A DNA stretch of 64,000 nucleotides from Silvimonas terrae (GCF_014202765.1 NZ_JACHHN010000001.1:456118-520117), one strand, 5' to 3'; positions 25,255-35,572 are shown, counted from the stretch's first letter. Translations and numbers: made by a program. Notes: generated by a model not told the origin, from the sequence alone.

Positions 25255-28200
25255 GTTTGCGGCTCCCGCATGGTGTCATCCAGTTGTTGCAGCAGGGTCA
25301 GATTGGCGGGCACCACGTAGCAGCCTTGCTGGGGCCCTTTGAGGCCGCGCATGAACAGGTAAATGGCGCCGCCCAGTTGCGTGGCCGGGTTGTAGCGCGC
25401 GCCCAGGCGTTGACGGAGCAGCCGGTGCAGAGCCAGCAGGTAGAGCGCGGCTTGCACGTCGTAACGATGCGCGGCCATGGCGCGTTCCAGCGCGTCCAGG
25501 GTGTAATCGGCGTCGCCGGCACCCAGCGCGTTGGATTTGTAATCCAGAATCCAGTAGCGCCCGTCGTGTTCAAACACCAGATCACAATAGCCCTTGATCA
25601 TGCCGCGCAATTCGCGCTCGGCCAGGTGTGGGCGCGGTTGGCCGCCCAGTAGATGCTGGCTGCAAAGCGCGTCGATGGTGGCGCTGGAAATCTGCTCGTT
25701 AGGGAACCAGAACTCCATTTCCGGCAGGATATGGTGCAGCGCCGTGAGCGGTGTCGCGATCGGTTGCAACGGGGTTTGCGCCAGTTCACTCAACCAGTGA
25801 ATGACTTCCGTTTTACGGTTGGCCCAGCCCAGACGCTCGCAGCGGCGGCCCAGCCGGTCGGCAAAATCGTCCGGGCGCTGGATGACGAGCGCAAAGCCTT
25901 CGCGCGCCAGCCATTCCAGTTGGTCATGCAATAGCGTGCCGGGCAGTGCCCCGCGCGGAAACTGGTGCCACGGTGCCTTGTCGGCGGCGACCGCTGTGCT
26001 GGTGCTGGTGGCGGGCTCTGCCGATTCTTGCAGGGTTTCATCACGCGCGGTTTCCGGGGCCGGCAGCGCGGCGTGCTGCATGTCGCGGATCAGGCCAGAG
26101 AAACTGGCAATCTGCCAGCGGGTGTCAATCTCGCCCCGGTAGGGGGGCATTTCAACCAGCGGCACAGCAAGGTCACGCGTTGTCATGGGCGTGATGGGGC
26201 AGTGTTCCAGGCTAATGGCCTGCAACTCGATATCCGCACTTTCGCCCTTGAGCCGGGTCAGCGCGTCCAGCAGCGTCGCCTCGGTCAAGCCTTCTCCTGC
26301 ACTGAGCAAATAGCCAATGGCGCTTTTTTGCAGCTTGCTGCTGCGTTGAATGGTGAATTCACTGACTCCCAGCCAGAGGGCATGGCGGGCGCGGGTAGCT
26401 GCCACGTAAAACAGGCGCAAGTCTTCCTGCAAGCGGGCGATGCCAGCGGCGCTGACGGCTTGTGTCCCTTGGTCGAAATCCAGTTGGGTCTGACCGGTCT
26501 GATCCAGATAGCGGATCACGGTCTGGTCTTTACCTTCAAACCAGGTGCAGGCAAAGGGCATGAAGACGAGGGCATATTCCAGCCCTTTGGATTTATGGAC
26601 AGTGACCACCTTGACGAGGTCCGCATCACTTTCCAGCCGCACGATCTTTTCATCACCGGCCTCACGCGTGCCAGTGATTTGTTCGGCCAGCCAGCGGATC
26701 AACGCCTGTTCACCTTCCAGTTGCTGGCTGGCGTGTTGCAGCAGTTCTGCCAGATGCAACAGATTGGTCAGCCGGCGCTCCCCCCCCGGGGCTACCAGCA
26801 AACGCGCCGGGAGTGAGAGTGTGTGCAGCAGTTCGCGCACCATGGCCAGCACGCCGTAACGACGCCAGCGCTGGCGCAGGTTTTTCAGGGTTTCCAGCCG
26901 CAGTTCCCACGCGACATCGGCGGTGGCGAGCTGCGTGAGCGTAGCCAGGTCCAGGTCTGCCAGTGCAGTTGCCCATGCGGCGCGGGCCAGATGGCTATCC
27001 AGCGGGTCCGCCACGGCCATCAGCCAGCGCTGCAGGTCGGCGGCTTCGGCGCTATCAAATACGGAATCAGAATCAGACAGATAAACGCTGGCAACGCCAC
27101 GCTGCTGCAAGGCACGCCGTACCACGGCGGCTTCTTTACCGGAGCGGACCAGCACGGCGATGTCGGCCGGTTCCAGCCGGCGTGTGCGTTCTGGCGCAAC
27201 AAATCCGGCGTGGGCATCGTTCAGCAGGGTGACGATTTCTTCAGCGCACAGGGCGGCAAAGTGCTGCTGATATTCCTTGCCCGTCAGTTTGCTATTGCCG
27301 TGCCACAGCGTGACCGGTGGTACGGGGCCGGTGCTGCGTTGCAGTTGTTCCGACCGGCCGGCAGCCTGGACGGATTCAAACGGCAGCGGGTTATCCGCCC
27401 CCACCCGGAAGCGGAACGCACCTTGTTCAAAACTGTGTTCTGCGTACTCAAACAGGCGGTTCACGCCCCGCACCAGGCCTTTGGTGGAGCGGTAATTGGT
27501 ATCGAGCACATAATGCCGTCCGGCCGTAGCGCGCCGAGCCGCTAAATAGCTGTGGATATCCGCGCCGCGAAAGCCGTAAATGGATTGCTTGGGATCGCCA
27601 ATCAGCAGCAGCGCCTGGGCCGGGTTGTTATCGGCGGCGCGGTAAAGCCGGTCGAAAATGCGGTACTGGCGCGGCGAAGTGTCCTGGAATTCATCAATCA
27701 AGGCGACCGGGTATTGCGCCAGGATGCGTTCGCGCAGCGTGTCACCGTTGGGGCCGGCCAGGGCTGTATCCAGCCGCTGCAGCATGTCAGCAAAGCTGTA
27801 CACGCCCGCCTGTTTTTTCAGCTGGCTCATGCGGCGTGCCACCCAGTCCGCCGCATGGAGCAACAGGCCGGAGCGCAAAGCGGGTAGCGCATTGCGCGCC
27901 TCTAGCCAGCGCAGCAGGTGGTCTTGCCAGGGGTGATCCAGCCGGGCGCGCTGTTCTGCGGTCGTGGTTTTCTTGAAGTGTTCTGGCGTGGGCACCATGT
28001 TGGGCAACCACGTTTCCAGCATCTTGCTGGTGGCCGCACCCCCGCCAGCCCAGTTGCGGATGGCTTGCAGGCGCTGCGCGAAGGGGCTACTGGCGTGGTT
28101 GTATTTGGGTTTTTGCAGCCAGTCACTGTTGAACGCGTCTTCCCACACCTGGGCAAGGTGCGCATCGTCGGCCAGCCAGGCGGCGCGGGCGGCGTTTTCC

Positions 28201-28895
28201 AGTTCAGCCAGCCGGGCCAGTTGGCTGGCCAGCGCTTCAAAGAACCGGGGCTGGGCTGCCGGGCGTTCATCCAGCCGCAGCAGATCGCTCAGCCGCCGCG
28301 CCAGTCGGTCTGGCGTAGGGGCGAGGTCCAGAATGGCGTCGACGCAGGCGGCATCCAGTTGGTAAACATGTTTGCGCCAGTAATCGCGCGTGGCATCCAG
28401 CCGCAGTTCATCTTCATTTTGCAGCAGGGTTTCGTTGAACAGGTTGCCGCTGTCAAACGCATGCTCGCGCAGCATGCGCTGGCACCAGGCGTCGATGGTG
28501 AAAACGGCAGCGTCATCCATGGCATCTGCCGCCATGGCCAGGCGGTGCGCTGCTTCGTTCCGGGTCGGCTCATCTTCATAACTGGCCAACACATCGCACA
28601 AAAATGTGTCGCTAGCGGCCGGTTGTGCCTCACCGCGGAAACAATGCGCCGCATGCAGCAGCCGGGCGCGGATGCGGTCAGACAGTTCACGCGTTGCGGC
28701 CCGGGTAAAGGTCATGACCAGGATCTGCGCCGGCAAGAGCGCGTGGGCAAAGGCATTGTCGCCGCCGTGTCCCAGAATCAGCCGGATATACAGCGCGGCG
28801 ATGGTCCAGGTTTTGCCCGTACCTGCACTGGCCTCAATCAAACGGCTGCCATACAGCGGGAAAGAAATAGCCTGCAGGCGATTGGCATCAGGCAT
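25251..28895 (-). CDS. recB: Exodeoxyribonuclease V beta subunit RecB
   Basis: The 1214-residue protein is a 3'-5' superfamily 1A helicase fused to the RecBCD nuclease. Helicase motif I is EASAGTGKTWTIA near the N-terminus, motif II is LIDEFQDT and motif IV/V VHKSKGLEYALVF. The C-terminal nuclease has GYCDLVFEHDGRYWILDYKS (20 residues), with the Asp...Asp-Tyr-Lys active site. It unwinds and degrades DNA ends until Chi and then loads RecA. The ATG at 28895 opens on MPDANRLQAISFPL and overlaps the recC 3' end by eight bases; a longer start upstream lies inside recC and is rejected. Confidence 0.97.
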   Translation of the reverse strand: MPDANRLQAISFPLYGSRLIEASAGTGKTWTIAALYIRLILGHGGDNAFAHALLPAQILVMTFTRAATRELSDRIRARLLHAAHCFRGEAQPAASDTFLCDVLASYEDEPTRNEAAHRLAMAADAMDDAAVFTIDAWCQRMLREHAFDSGNLFNETLLQNEDELRLDATRDYWRKHVYQLDAACVDAILDLAPTPDRLARRLSDLLRLDERPAAQPRFFEALASQLARLAELENAARAAWLADDAHLAQVWEDAFNSDWLQKPKYNHASSPFAQRLQAIRNWAGGGAATSKMLETWLPNMVPTPEHFKKTTTAEQRARLDHPWQDHLLRWLEARNALPALRSGLLLHAADWVARRMSQLKKQAGVYSFADMLQRLDTALAGPNGDTLRERILAQYPVALIDEFQDTSPRQYRIFDRLYRAADNNPAQALLLIGDPKQSIYGFRGADIHSYLAARRATAGRHYVLDTNYRSTKGLVRGVNRLFEYAEHSFEQGAFRFRVGADNPLPFESVQAAGRSEQLQRSTGPVPPVTLWHGNSKLTGKEYQQHFAALCAEEIVTLLNDAHAGFVAPERTRRLEPADIAVLVRSGKEAAVVRRALQQRGVASVYLSDSDSVFDSAEAADLQRWLMAVADPLDSHLARAAWATALADLDLATLTQLATADVAWELRLETLKNLRQRWRRYGVLAMVRELLHTLSLPARLLVAPGGERRLTNLLHLAELLQHASQQLEGEQALIRWLAEQITGTREAGDEKIVRLESDADLVKVVTVHKSKGLEYALVFMPFACTWFEGKDQTVIRYLDQTGQTQLDFDQGTQAVSAAGIARLQEDLRLFYVAATRARHALWLGVSEFTIQRSSKLQKSAIGYLLSAGEGLTEATLLDALTRLKGESADIELQAISLEHCPITPMTTRDLAVPLVEMPPYRGEIDTRWQIASFSGLIRDMQHAALPAPETARDETLQESAEPATSTSTAVAADKAPWHQFPRGALPGTLLHDQLEWLAREGFALVIQRPDDFADRLGRRCERLGWANRKTEVIHWLSELAQTPLQPIATPLTALHHILPEMEFWFPNEQISSATIDALCSQHLLGGQPRPHLAERELRGMIKGYCDLVFEHDGRYWILDYKSNALGAGDADYTLDALERAMAAHRYDVQAALYLLALHRLLRQRLGARYNPATQLGGAIYLFMRGLKGPQQGCYVVPANLTLLQQLDDTMREPQT

Positions 28896-31800
28896 GTTCG
28901 GCCTCCTCGTCAGCGCTACCCCAGGGCTCGACCTTGATGTGTTCGTTGGCCCAGTGAGCCAGAGGCGCAAACAGGGTTTCGGCGTAATGCTGGAACTCGC
29001 CATCCGCGCTCAGCACAGCAAAGTCCGGCCAGGTGCGGGCAAGGCACGGCTCGGCTGATTCTGGCGTGAGGCCCAGCGGGCCGGTGCCTTCATACACATC
29101 CGCCGGCTTGCCGTTGTCGGCCAGCGCCGCCAGCGCGGTGGCCACGGCAAAGGGCAGCGGCCGGCGCATGCCTTCGGCCCAGGCCGCCAGCAGGGTTTCA
29201 AGTGTCTCGCGGGCTGTGGCGGCATCGGGCTGTGCCAGCGTGAGCACGGCATCGCGCGCAACAATAATGCCCGTCATGCGGATATCGCTGGCCGCCGTGA
29301 CCAGTTGGCGCAACCACGGCAGCAGCAGTTTATCGGCGCGCACCTTGCCTTTGCTGGTCAGATTACCCGGGTTGAGCATCAGCCAGGCGGTGTCCCCGGC
29401 CCGCTGATGCAAGCCATCCAGCCAGTCTTCCAGCAGGGCCCCGGCGTGGCTGGCTGCAAGGCGTACCCTGGGCGCATCATCCGGCCAGTGCGCCATCAGG
29501 CTTAACCAGCGTTGCCACATGGGTTCAACCTGCGCCAGCAGGGCCGCCTGGGTGCGTTCCCCCATGGGGCCAATGGGCAATTCGCCGCTGCGGCTGGCGC
29601 GCACGGCGGCATGGACCAGTGCTGCCGGGTCGGGCTGCGCGTGCGCCTGATCCAGCCACTGCGCCACCATTTGCCAGGTTTGCAGACCATCAAGCACAAA
29701 GGGTTCTTCGTTGTCTTCAACCAGCGCCAGATCGGCAAAGCGTACTTTCAGTTGTTCCTGGAAGAACACTTTGACCGGGTTGGCCAGAAACTGGCGCAGC
29801 AAAGAAAGCGTGACGTGGCCGGGTGCTTCTGCTGCTACGACGGCCGGTGGCGGGGCTGTTGCAACAGATTGCTGATGGGCGTCGCGCCATTCCCGTACCC
29901 AGGTGTGCAAGTTGCCGCCTTCAAAATAGCGCCGGCTAAAGGGTTGTAGCGGGTGGTGCGTGGTCAGGCGGTCCAGCACCCCGGCCTGCCAGTTGGCGGC
30001 CAGATAGTCCCGGAACTGGGACACCAGCACGGAGGCCGGTTGCTCGCTGTTGTCGCGCGGGCTGTGGCCGGCCCAACTGATATAGAGGGTACGGCGTGTG
30101 GCCAGCAAGGCTTCCAGCATCAGGTAGCGGTCGTCATCGCGGCGGGAGCGATCCCCCGGCCGGTACTGGCCGGGCAGGGCCAGCAGGTCAAAGTCGGCGC
30201 GCTGGTTCTGGCGTGGATAATCGCCATCATTCATACCCAGCAGGCACACCACCTGGAAAGGAATGGCGCGCATGGGCAGCAGTGTACAAAAGGTGACGCC
30301 ACCGGCCAGAAAACGTTTGTCCAGGGTGGGTTCGTCGACCTGGGACAACCAGGCTTCGCGCAACACCGGCAGGGCGACAGGATCGGTATAACCGGCCAGT
30401 TCGCAAGCATGCAGCCAGCGCTGCAAGGCGGTGTCGATAGCGATCAGCGTCAGCCGCTCGCTGTCATTGGCAGATTCAAAAAACGCCGCCAGCAAGGCGC
30501 GGCCGGCTTCGCTCCACTCGGCCGGCGTGCGCGGTTGCAGCAAGGTGGCGCTCCAGTGGATCAGTTGCTCTACCAGCGCGGCCAGCGAGCCGGCAATGGC
30601 TGCATCCAGCCCACCGACCTCCGGGTAGGGTTCGATCCCGGCAAACGGGGCGTCGTCACCGCTGGCAAAGCCCAGCAACATGCGGCGCAAACCAAACAGC
30701 CAGGAGTTCTGCTCACCCACGGCCGACAGACCCAGTTGCGCGCGCTGCTCGCCTGATAAGCCCCAGCGCACGCCCGCACCCACACTCCATTGCGCCAGAC
30801 GTTCCAGATCAGCCTCTGCCACGCCAAACCGGCGGGCCAGCGCGGGGACATCAAACAGGTCACGTACTTCGGACAGCCGGCAGCGTTGTTCGGGCAGCCG
30901 CAACAGCCATTCCAGCGCTTTCATCAGCGGGTTGATACCGCGGTTTTTCTGGTCGGCAATCAGCCAGGGAATAAAGCGCGCATCACTGCGTTCGTATTGC
31001 CCGAACACGGCCTCAATCGCCGGGGCAAAGGTTTCGATATCCGGCACCATCACCACGATATCGCGCGGGGTCAGCGGCGGGGTGCTGGCGGGCTCGTTAA
31101 ACAGGTCCAGCAGCTGGTCGTGCAGGATTTCCACTTCCCGCTGCGCGCTGTGCGCAACGTGAAAGACGATGGATCGATCAGTTTGGGCCACTGGCGTTTG
31201 TGCGCCATCCGGTGCTTGCAGATCACGGATACGCGCTTGCACCTGGGCCAGCAGGGTTTGCCCTTCGCTATCATCGAACAAGTCGATGCGTGTATCGGGG
31301 AAACGCTGCTGTGCGGCCAGGGCATCGTCAAATTCATCAAGCATGCGGACAAAATCCCGCCCTTGCCGGCCCCAGGCTGCCAGCAGCGGGTTGCTTTGCA
31401 CATGCATTTCAGACAGTTGATAGCGCGACAAATCCACGCCGCCCCGCAGGGCATGCCGACGGCGCGCGGCGCGCAGCAACTCGCGGCCATCAATGATATC
31501 GGCCCAGTGGTACTGGCACGGATTGGGCACGGCCAGAATCACCTGGCAGCGCTCTGCCAGCGCGGCCAGTGCTTGCAGGGTCTGCATGGGCAGGGCGGAC
31601 ACGCCAAACAACACCACGCGGCGCGGCAAGGCCGCGTTGGGCGCCGCGCGCTGCGCCACCGCTTGCAAAAAACGGGTATGAATCGCGTCCCGGCTGGTGT
31701 GGCGCAGGTTTTCCGGCACATCAGCCAACAGCGCACGCCACAGGGCGCTTTGCCAGCGCTGGTCTTCCTGCAGTGGCGCCATGCTGCCATCGGCCCGGCG

Positions 31801-32289
31801 TAATTGATCATGCCCGGCGGCCCAGTCGGTCAGCCAGTCTGCCCGATAGACCTGATACTGGTCGTACAAGTCCGCCAGCTTTTGCGCCAGTTGCCACAGG
31901 CGTCCGGCATCGTTGTCCTGCAAAAACTGTTGTAGCGGTGCGAAATGCGGGGCGGAGAGATGCGTGGGCAAAATACGCATCAAGCGCCACGCCAGCGGGG
32001 ATTTATCCAGCGGCGAGACCTGCGGTACGGCGATGGGGCCCAACATCTGCCGGTAAGTACGCCACAGAAATTGCGACGGCAATTGCACCGATGCCGCCGC
32101 ACTGATCCCCGTCTCTTGCGCCAGACACAGCTTGAGCCACTCTGCAATGCTATTGCTCTGCACCAGCAGGATTTCTTCTTCCAGCGGCGCCAGCGGGTGG
32201 GCGGTGAGCCAGCTAAAGACGGTGGTACGCAGGTCTTCCAGCCGGTTGCCATGCAGCACCAGCAAACCAGGGGTGATCTGTTCGGTCAT
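28888..32289 (-). CDS. recC: Exodeoxyribonuclease V gamma subunit RecC
   Basis: The 1133-residue Chi-recognition subunit of RecBCD is a catalytically dead helicase-nuclease fold. The start reads MTEQITPGLLVLHGNRLEDL (20 residues), and AEWLKLCLAQ and GISAAASVQLPSQFLWR follow, matching RecC N-termini. It is first in the recC-recB-recD operon. No protease gene (ptrA) lies between recC and recB, unlike E. coli. The upstream 66 bases contain no obvious strong promoter. No recA or recX is near. Confidence 0.96.
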   Translation of the reverse strand: MTEQITPGLLVLHGNRLEDLRTTVFSWLTAHPLAPLEEEILLVQSNSIAEWLKLCLAQETGISAAASVQLPSQFLWRTYRQMLGPIAVPQVSPLDKSPLAWRLMRILPTHLSAPHFAPLQQFLQDNDAGRLWQLAQKLADLYDQYQVYRADWLTDWAAGHDQLRRADGSMAPLQEDQRWQSALWRALLADVPENLRHTSRDAIHTRFLQAVAQRAAPNAALPRRVVLFGVSALPMQTLQALAALAERCQVILAVPNPCQYHWADIIDGRELLRAARRRHALRGGVDLSRYQLSEMHVQSNPLLAAWGRQGRDFVRMLDEFDDALAAQQRFPDTRIDLFDDSEGQTLLAQVQARIRDLQAPDGAQTPVAQTDRSIVFHVAHSAQREVEILHDQLLDLFNEPASTPPLTPRDIVVMVPDIETFAPAIEAVFGQYERSDARFIPWLIADQKNRGINPLMKALEWLLRLPEQRCRLSEVRDLFDVPALARRFGVAEADLERLAQWSVGAGVRWGLSGEQRAQLGLSAVGEQNSWLFGLRRMLLGFASGDDAPFAGIEPYPEVGGLDAAIAGSLAALVEQLIHWSATLLQPRTPAEWSEAGRALLAAFFESANDSERLTLIAIDTALQRWLHACELAGYTDPVALPVLREAWLSQVDEPTLDKRFLAGGVTFCTLLPMRAIPFQVVCLLGMNDGDYPRQNQRADFDLLALPGQYRPGDRSRRDDDRYLMLEALLATRRTLYISWAGHSPRDNSEQPASVLVSQFRDYLAANWQAGVLDRLTTHHPLQPFSRRYFEGGNLHTWVREWRDAHQQSVATAPPPAVVAAEAPGHVTLSLLRQFLANPVKVFFQEQLKVRFADLALVEDNEEPFVLDGLQTWQMVAQWLDQAHAQPDPAALVHAAVRASRSGELPIGPMGERTQAALLAQVEPMWQRWLSLMAHWPDDAPRVRLAASHAGALLEDWLDGLHQRAGDTAWLMLNPGNLTSKGKVRADKLLLPWLRQLVTAASDIRMTGIIVARDAVLTLAQPDAATARETLETLLAAWAEGMRRPLPFAVATALAALADNGKPADVYEGTGPLGLTPESAEPCLARTWPDFAVLSADGEFQHYAETLFAPLAHWANEHIKVEPWGSADEEAEHA

Positions 32290-32355
32290 GAGAGGGTCGG
32301 GCAGGCTCTGGTATGGGGCGGGAATGGGGGTCAGTGTACCAAAGACTGCCTGTGC

Positions 32356-32688
32356 TTATTGGCCCGCAGCATCGCAATCCGCACGTTTGACCAGCGCGCC
32401 CGGACGCCCCTGACCATCCACTGGCCGGGCCGGAACACAGTCGTAACGCGTGCCGCCCACAATCAGTGTGGCGGTACTGCATACACCGGCCTGTTTAACG
32501 CCAATCAACTGCCGGGTTGGGCCGTCTTCACCGAGGATGAAATGGCGCTGGCCAGGTGCCAGCAGCGCGGCAATGGTCTTGCCTGGTGGCGGCTTGTGCT
32601 GGCTGTCGCGGCAATCCCAACTGTAACGCTGATCGGCGTGGGCGACGGCGGCACAGACCAGGGAGAGACAAAGCAGGAGCGGGCGCAT
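32356..32688 (-). CDS. Small secreted cysteine-containing protein
   Basis: The 110-residue protein has a signal peptide (MRPLLLCLSLVCAAVAHA, cut before DQRYSWD). The mature part has four cysteines (WDCRDS, GVCSTAT, YDCVPA and ADCDAA), so two disulphides are likely in the periplasm. Segments GQRHFILGEDGPTRQ and GVCSTATLIVGGTRYDCVPA (20 residues) show no family that I recognise. The ATG at 32688 starts directly on the signal peptide; seven more in-frame codons exist upstream. It is probably cotranscribed with, or independent of, the recCBD genes 66 bp downstream. Confidence 0.7.
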   Translation of the reverse strand: MRPLLLCLSLVCAAVAHADQRYSWDCRDSQHKPPPGKTIAALLAPGQRHFILGEDGPTRQLIGVKQAGVCSTATLIVGGTRYDCVPARPVDGQGRPGALVKRADCDAAGQ

Positions 32689-32799
32689 GAGGGAGAGTCC
32701 GGGGGGCAATGCCGGTAGTTTGGCACGATGGTTTGTTCATGCCATCACGGATGTGACGGGATTACGGGGTGGGCGGCGGGGTGGTGGTTTTGTAGTGGT

Positions 32800-33127
32800 G
32801 GAGTGCCAAGGGTGCTGCTAGATTCCGGCCAAGAGGGGCCGCCGAGGTCGGGAATGAGGAAGTGGAGGGGGCGAGTTGACGGCTGCATCCTTGCGGATAT
32901 TGCAGCTGGATTCCGGCTCAAGGCCGGAATGACGAGTCAGTGGTATGGGGGTTGTTGCTGTTGGGGTTGCTTTTGGTTCTCCTCCCCCATTAAAGCCAAG
33001 CGCCGAAGGAGCGGAGGGAGACCTTAGGCTCCGACTGACGGAGGGGTCCGCCGAGGTGGCGAAGCAAAGAAAGTAACGTGGGCCCGGCTCCCCGGGTATG
33101 AAATGCCTTTCAACCCCGTGCCGTCAG
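32800..33127. repeat. Repeat family E with dRS3-like palindrome
   Basis: The stretch contains GGATTCCGGCTCAAGGCC plus its mirror, then a CTGTTG-type run, CCTCCCCCATTAAAGCC, AGCGCCGAAGGAGCGGAGGG and GGCGAAGCAAAGAAAGTAAC. The order is the same as at 46.1-46.5 and 61.5-61.8 kb. It fills the 623-bp gap 32689-33311 together with the repeats listed next; no gene is seen there. Confidence 0.75.
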
Positions 33128-33161
33128 GCGCTATCACCCACAACAATATGAACCAGGTCCG

Positions 33162-33299
33162 CCACCCCGGATTCCCGGCCTGGGGCCTTCATCCGGGCTA
33201 CGAAGTGGCACTGGCCAGCAAAGGCTACTCGCGTCGCAAGGCGCTAACCCCCAAACATCGCAATGGTGGATTGTCGCTACCGCTCCGAATCCACCCTAC
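33162..33299. repeat. Half-elements of families A and B
   Basis: A family A half (CCCCGGATTCCC to TTCATCCGGGCTACG, 33162-33202) is followed by a family B half (CAATGGTGGATTGTCGC to CCGAATCCACCCTACG, 33261-33300). Neither has a facing partner. Confidence 0.65.
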
Positions 33300-33311
33300 G
33301 ACTTTCCCACC

Positions 33312-34205
33312 TCAAACGGCGTTCCGCTGCCGTCCCAGCGTTAACGCACTATGCCCGCACGTCAGCAACACCGCGATCCAGATCGGCACATACGTGCCCA
33401 GACCGGCCATGGTGAAGGGCTCACCCAGAAACAGGATGGAAATAAAGAACAGCAGCACTGGTTCCACATAACCCAGAATCCCCAGCACGCCCATCGGTAG
33501 CAGCTTGCTGGCGGCCAGGTAAAAGGCAAACGCGCTGGCGGTCATGATGCCCAGCAACGGCAACATGCCCCACAATGCCGGTTTGGTGACCAGCGCCTGG
33601 GTGGCGTCGGTGTGCGTCAGCAGATACCACGCTACAAACGGCACAATGCACAGCACTTCCAGCAAAAAACCGGCGACCGGGTCCAGCTTGATCCAGCGGC
33701 GCAGCATCAGGTACGGCGGGTAGCCGACGGCGGTCACCAGCGTGACCCAGGAGAAAGCGCGGGTCAGCCACAGTTCATGCAGTACGCCGACAATGGCAAA
33801 AGCCACGGCCAGCCATTGCAGCCGGCTGGGGCGTTCGTGATAGAACACAAAGCCGATCAGTACCATCACCAGCGGCAACAGAAAATATCCCAGCGAGACT
33901 TCCATCAAGCGGCCTACCTGGGGCGCCCACATGAATATCCATTGCTGGATAAACATCAGGAACGCGGCCAGCGGCACGACCCACCACAGGCGCGGTTCAC
34001 GCTTGACGCGGCCCACCAGCGCTTTGAAGCGGCCTGTCTGCCCCAGCAATATCAGCGCCATCACCATGGCCGGTACGGTCCAGATAATGCGCCAGGCCAC
34101 AATGGCCATGCCGTCCAGCGGACGCAGCAGCGTGGAATACCAACCCAGCGCGGCAAAAATGATGGAAGCACTGGCAGAAAGAACGACACCGCGGCCGGAA
34201 AGCAT
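33312..34205 (-). CDS. rarD: RarD/EamA-family permease
   Basis: The 297-residue inner-membrane protein has about ten helices in two EamA repeats. It begins MLSGRGVVLSASASIIFAAL (20 residues) and has WRIIWTVPAM and a long RarD-type segment FMWAPQVGRLMEVSLGYFL followed by PLVMVLIGFVFYHERPS. RarD is linked to chloramphenicol sensitivity and is thought to export or import small metabolites; the true substrate is unknown. The ATG at 34205 has AGAGGTG before it; the longer frame upstream runs through a low-complexity antisense of the neighbouring gene. It diverges from the zinc peptidase gene. Confidence 0.92.
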   Translation of the reverse strand: MLSGRGVVLSASASIIFAALGWYSTLLRPLDGMAIVAWRIIWTVPAMVMALILLGQTGRFKALVGRVKREPRLWWVVPLAAFLMFIQQWIFMWAPQVGRLMEVSLGYFLLPLVMVLIGFVFYHERPSRLQWLAVAFAIVGVLHELWLTRAFSWVTLVTAVGYPPYLMLRRWIKLDPVAGFLLEVLCIVPFVAWYLLTHTDATQALVTKPALWGMLPLLGIMTASAFAFYLAASKLLPMGVLGILGYVEPVLLFFISILFLGEPFTMAGLGTYVPIWIAVLLTCGHSALTLGRQRNAV

Positions 34206-34383
34206 GAGAACACCTCTTGAACGAGCCGGCATGCTAGCAGTTTGCCTGCACGTGCCGCTATCAAGGCTTTCGAGCATGGTGGCCGTCCGCCTGTTTTCCG
34301 CCGCAGCGCTATCGCCAGGGCGTCTGGCGGCGACTATGCTCCAGCCAACAGAACATTCAACAATCGCACAGGAGTGACCCATC

Positions 34384-35271
34384 ATGCGCTGGAATGACAT
34401 GCGCGAAAGCAACAACGTGGAAGACCGCGAGAGCAGTAGCGGCGGCGGGGGTGGTGGTTTTGGCGGCGGCGGATTGCGGCTGGGTGTAGGCGGGATTGTG
34501 GCCGTAGTGGTGGTGGGCATGTTGTTTGGTAAAAGCCCGCTGGAAATGCTGGGATTGATCTCGCAACTGTCTGGCGGCGGAGCGCCGCAAGTGCAACAGC
34601 AGCAGGTGCCCGCGCGCCCGGTCAATCCGAACGATCCGGGCAAGGTCTTTGTGGCCAAAGTGCTGGGTGATACCGAAGACACCTGGGGCCGCATCTTCAA
34701 AGCGTCTGGCCGTACCTACCAGCCGCCCACACTGGTGCTGTTCCGTGGCGCGGTCAATTCCGGTTGTGGTTACACCACCTCGGCGGTGGGGCCGTTTTAT
34801 TGCCCCATGGACAGCAAGTTGTACCTGGATCGGGATTTCTTTGATGAACTCAATCGTCGTTTTGGCGCGCCCGGCCAGTTTGCCGAAGCCTATGTGATTG
34901 CCCACGAAGTGGGTCACCACGTGCAGAACCTGCTGGGCATTTCTGCCAAGGTGCATGAGCGGCAGACCAACGTGGGCAAGGTGGGCGCCAATGCCTTGTC
35001 GGTCCGGCTGGAATTGCAGGCCGATTGTTTTGCCGGTGTCTGGGGTCATGATGCGGAACAACGGCAACTGGTCGATGGCAAAGATATGGAGCAAGCGCTG
35101 GTGGCGGCCAATGCTATTGGCGACGACACGCTGCAGCGCAACGCCGGCCGCAGTGTTGCGCCGGATTCATTCACCCACGGGACATCAGAGCAACGCCAGC
35201 GCTGGTTCCGCAAGGGGTTTGATACCGGCAGCGTGGACGAGTGCAATACCTTTACGGCCAAGCAGTTGTGA
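34384..35271 (+). CDS. ypfJ: Neutral zinc metallopeptidase (YpfJ/PF04228 type)
   Basis: The 295-residue protein of the YpfJ family has a short cytoplasmic N-terminus with a glycine-rich run (residues 19-30), one membrane helix (LGVGGIVAVVVVGMLFG) and a periplasmic peptidase domain. The zinc site HEVGH is at residues 174-178, followed by ELQADCFAGVWGHDAEQRQ, the conserved Glu/Asp region of the family. Peptidase activity is predicted rather than established. AGGAGTGACCCATC precedes the ATG. A terminator follows at 35281-35319. Confidence 0.93.
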   Translation: MRWNDMRESNNVEDRESSSGGGGGGFGGGGLRLGVGGIVAVVVVGMLFGKSPLEMLGLISQLSGGGAPQVQQQQVPARPVNPNDPGKVFVAKVLGDTEDTWGRIFKASGRTYQPPTLVLFRGAVNSGCGYTTSAVGPFYCPMDSKLYLDRDFFDELNRRFGAPGQFAEAYVIAHEVGHHVQNLLGISAKVHERQTNVGKVGANALSVRLELQADCFAGVWGHDAEQRQLVDGKDMEQALVAANAIGDDTLQRNAGRSVAPDSFTHGTSEQRQRWFRKGFDTGSVDECNTFTAKQL

Positions 35272-35280
35272 TGGGGTATG

Positions 35281-35319
35281 ACGGCTGTCGCGCCGGGCTG
35301 CCGTTGCGACAGCCGTTTT
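35281..35319 (+). terminator. Rho-independent terminator after ypfJ
   Basis: Stem ACGGCTGTCGC / GCGACAGCCGT (11 bp), a 14-base loop and a TTTTG tail. Confidence 0.85.
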
Positions 35320-35386
35320 GCCTCTGACCGCGCGAGTCGGTTAAGGTAGCGGGATACTTCCAACCCAGGATATCCGGATCACCCTT

Positions 35387-35572
35387 ATGTTCAAAACCCT
35401 TGTGCTGTGTACTGCCACTCTTGCTGTGCTGACCGCCTGTGGCCCCTCGCCGGATGCCCCGAAAATTGCGCCGGAAGCCCGCAAGGATCTGGAAAAAGCC
35501 AAGGGTGTGGAAAGCACCGTGCTGCAGCAAGACGACGCCGCCCGTAAACAAATCGACGACGCCAGCAAATAA
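35387..35572 (+). CDS. Small lipoprotein
   Basis: The 61-residue protein has a signal peptide (MFKTLVLCTATLAV) and lipobox LTAC with the modified Cys at residue 18. The short mature domain is charged and Lys/Glu/Asp-rich (EARKDLEKAKGVE...DDAARKQIDDA), likely helical. It resembles small, poorly characterised lipoproteins. Its stop codon abuts the GTG start of the next gene (TAA-GTG), so the two genes form a unit. Confidence 0.75.
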   Translation: MFKTLVLCTATLAVLTACGPSPDAPKIAPEARKDLEKAKGVESTVLQQDDAARKQIDDASK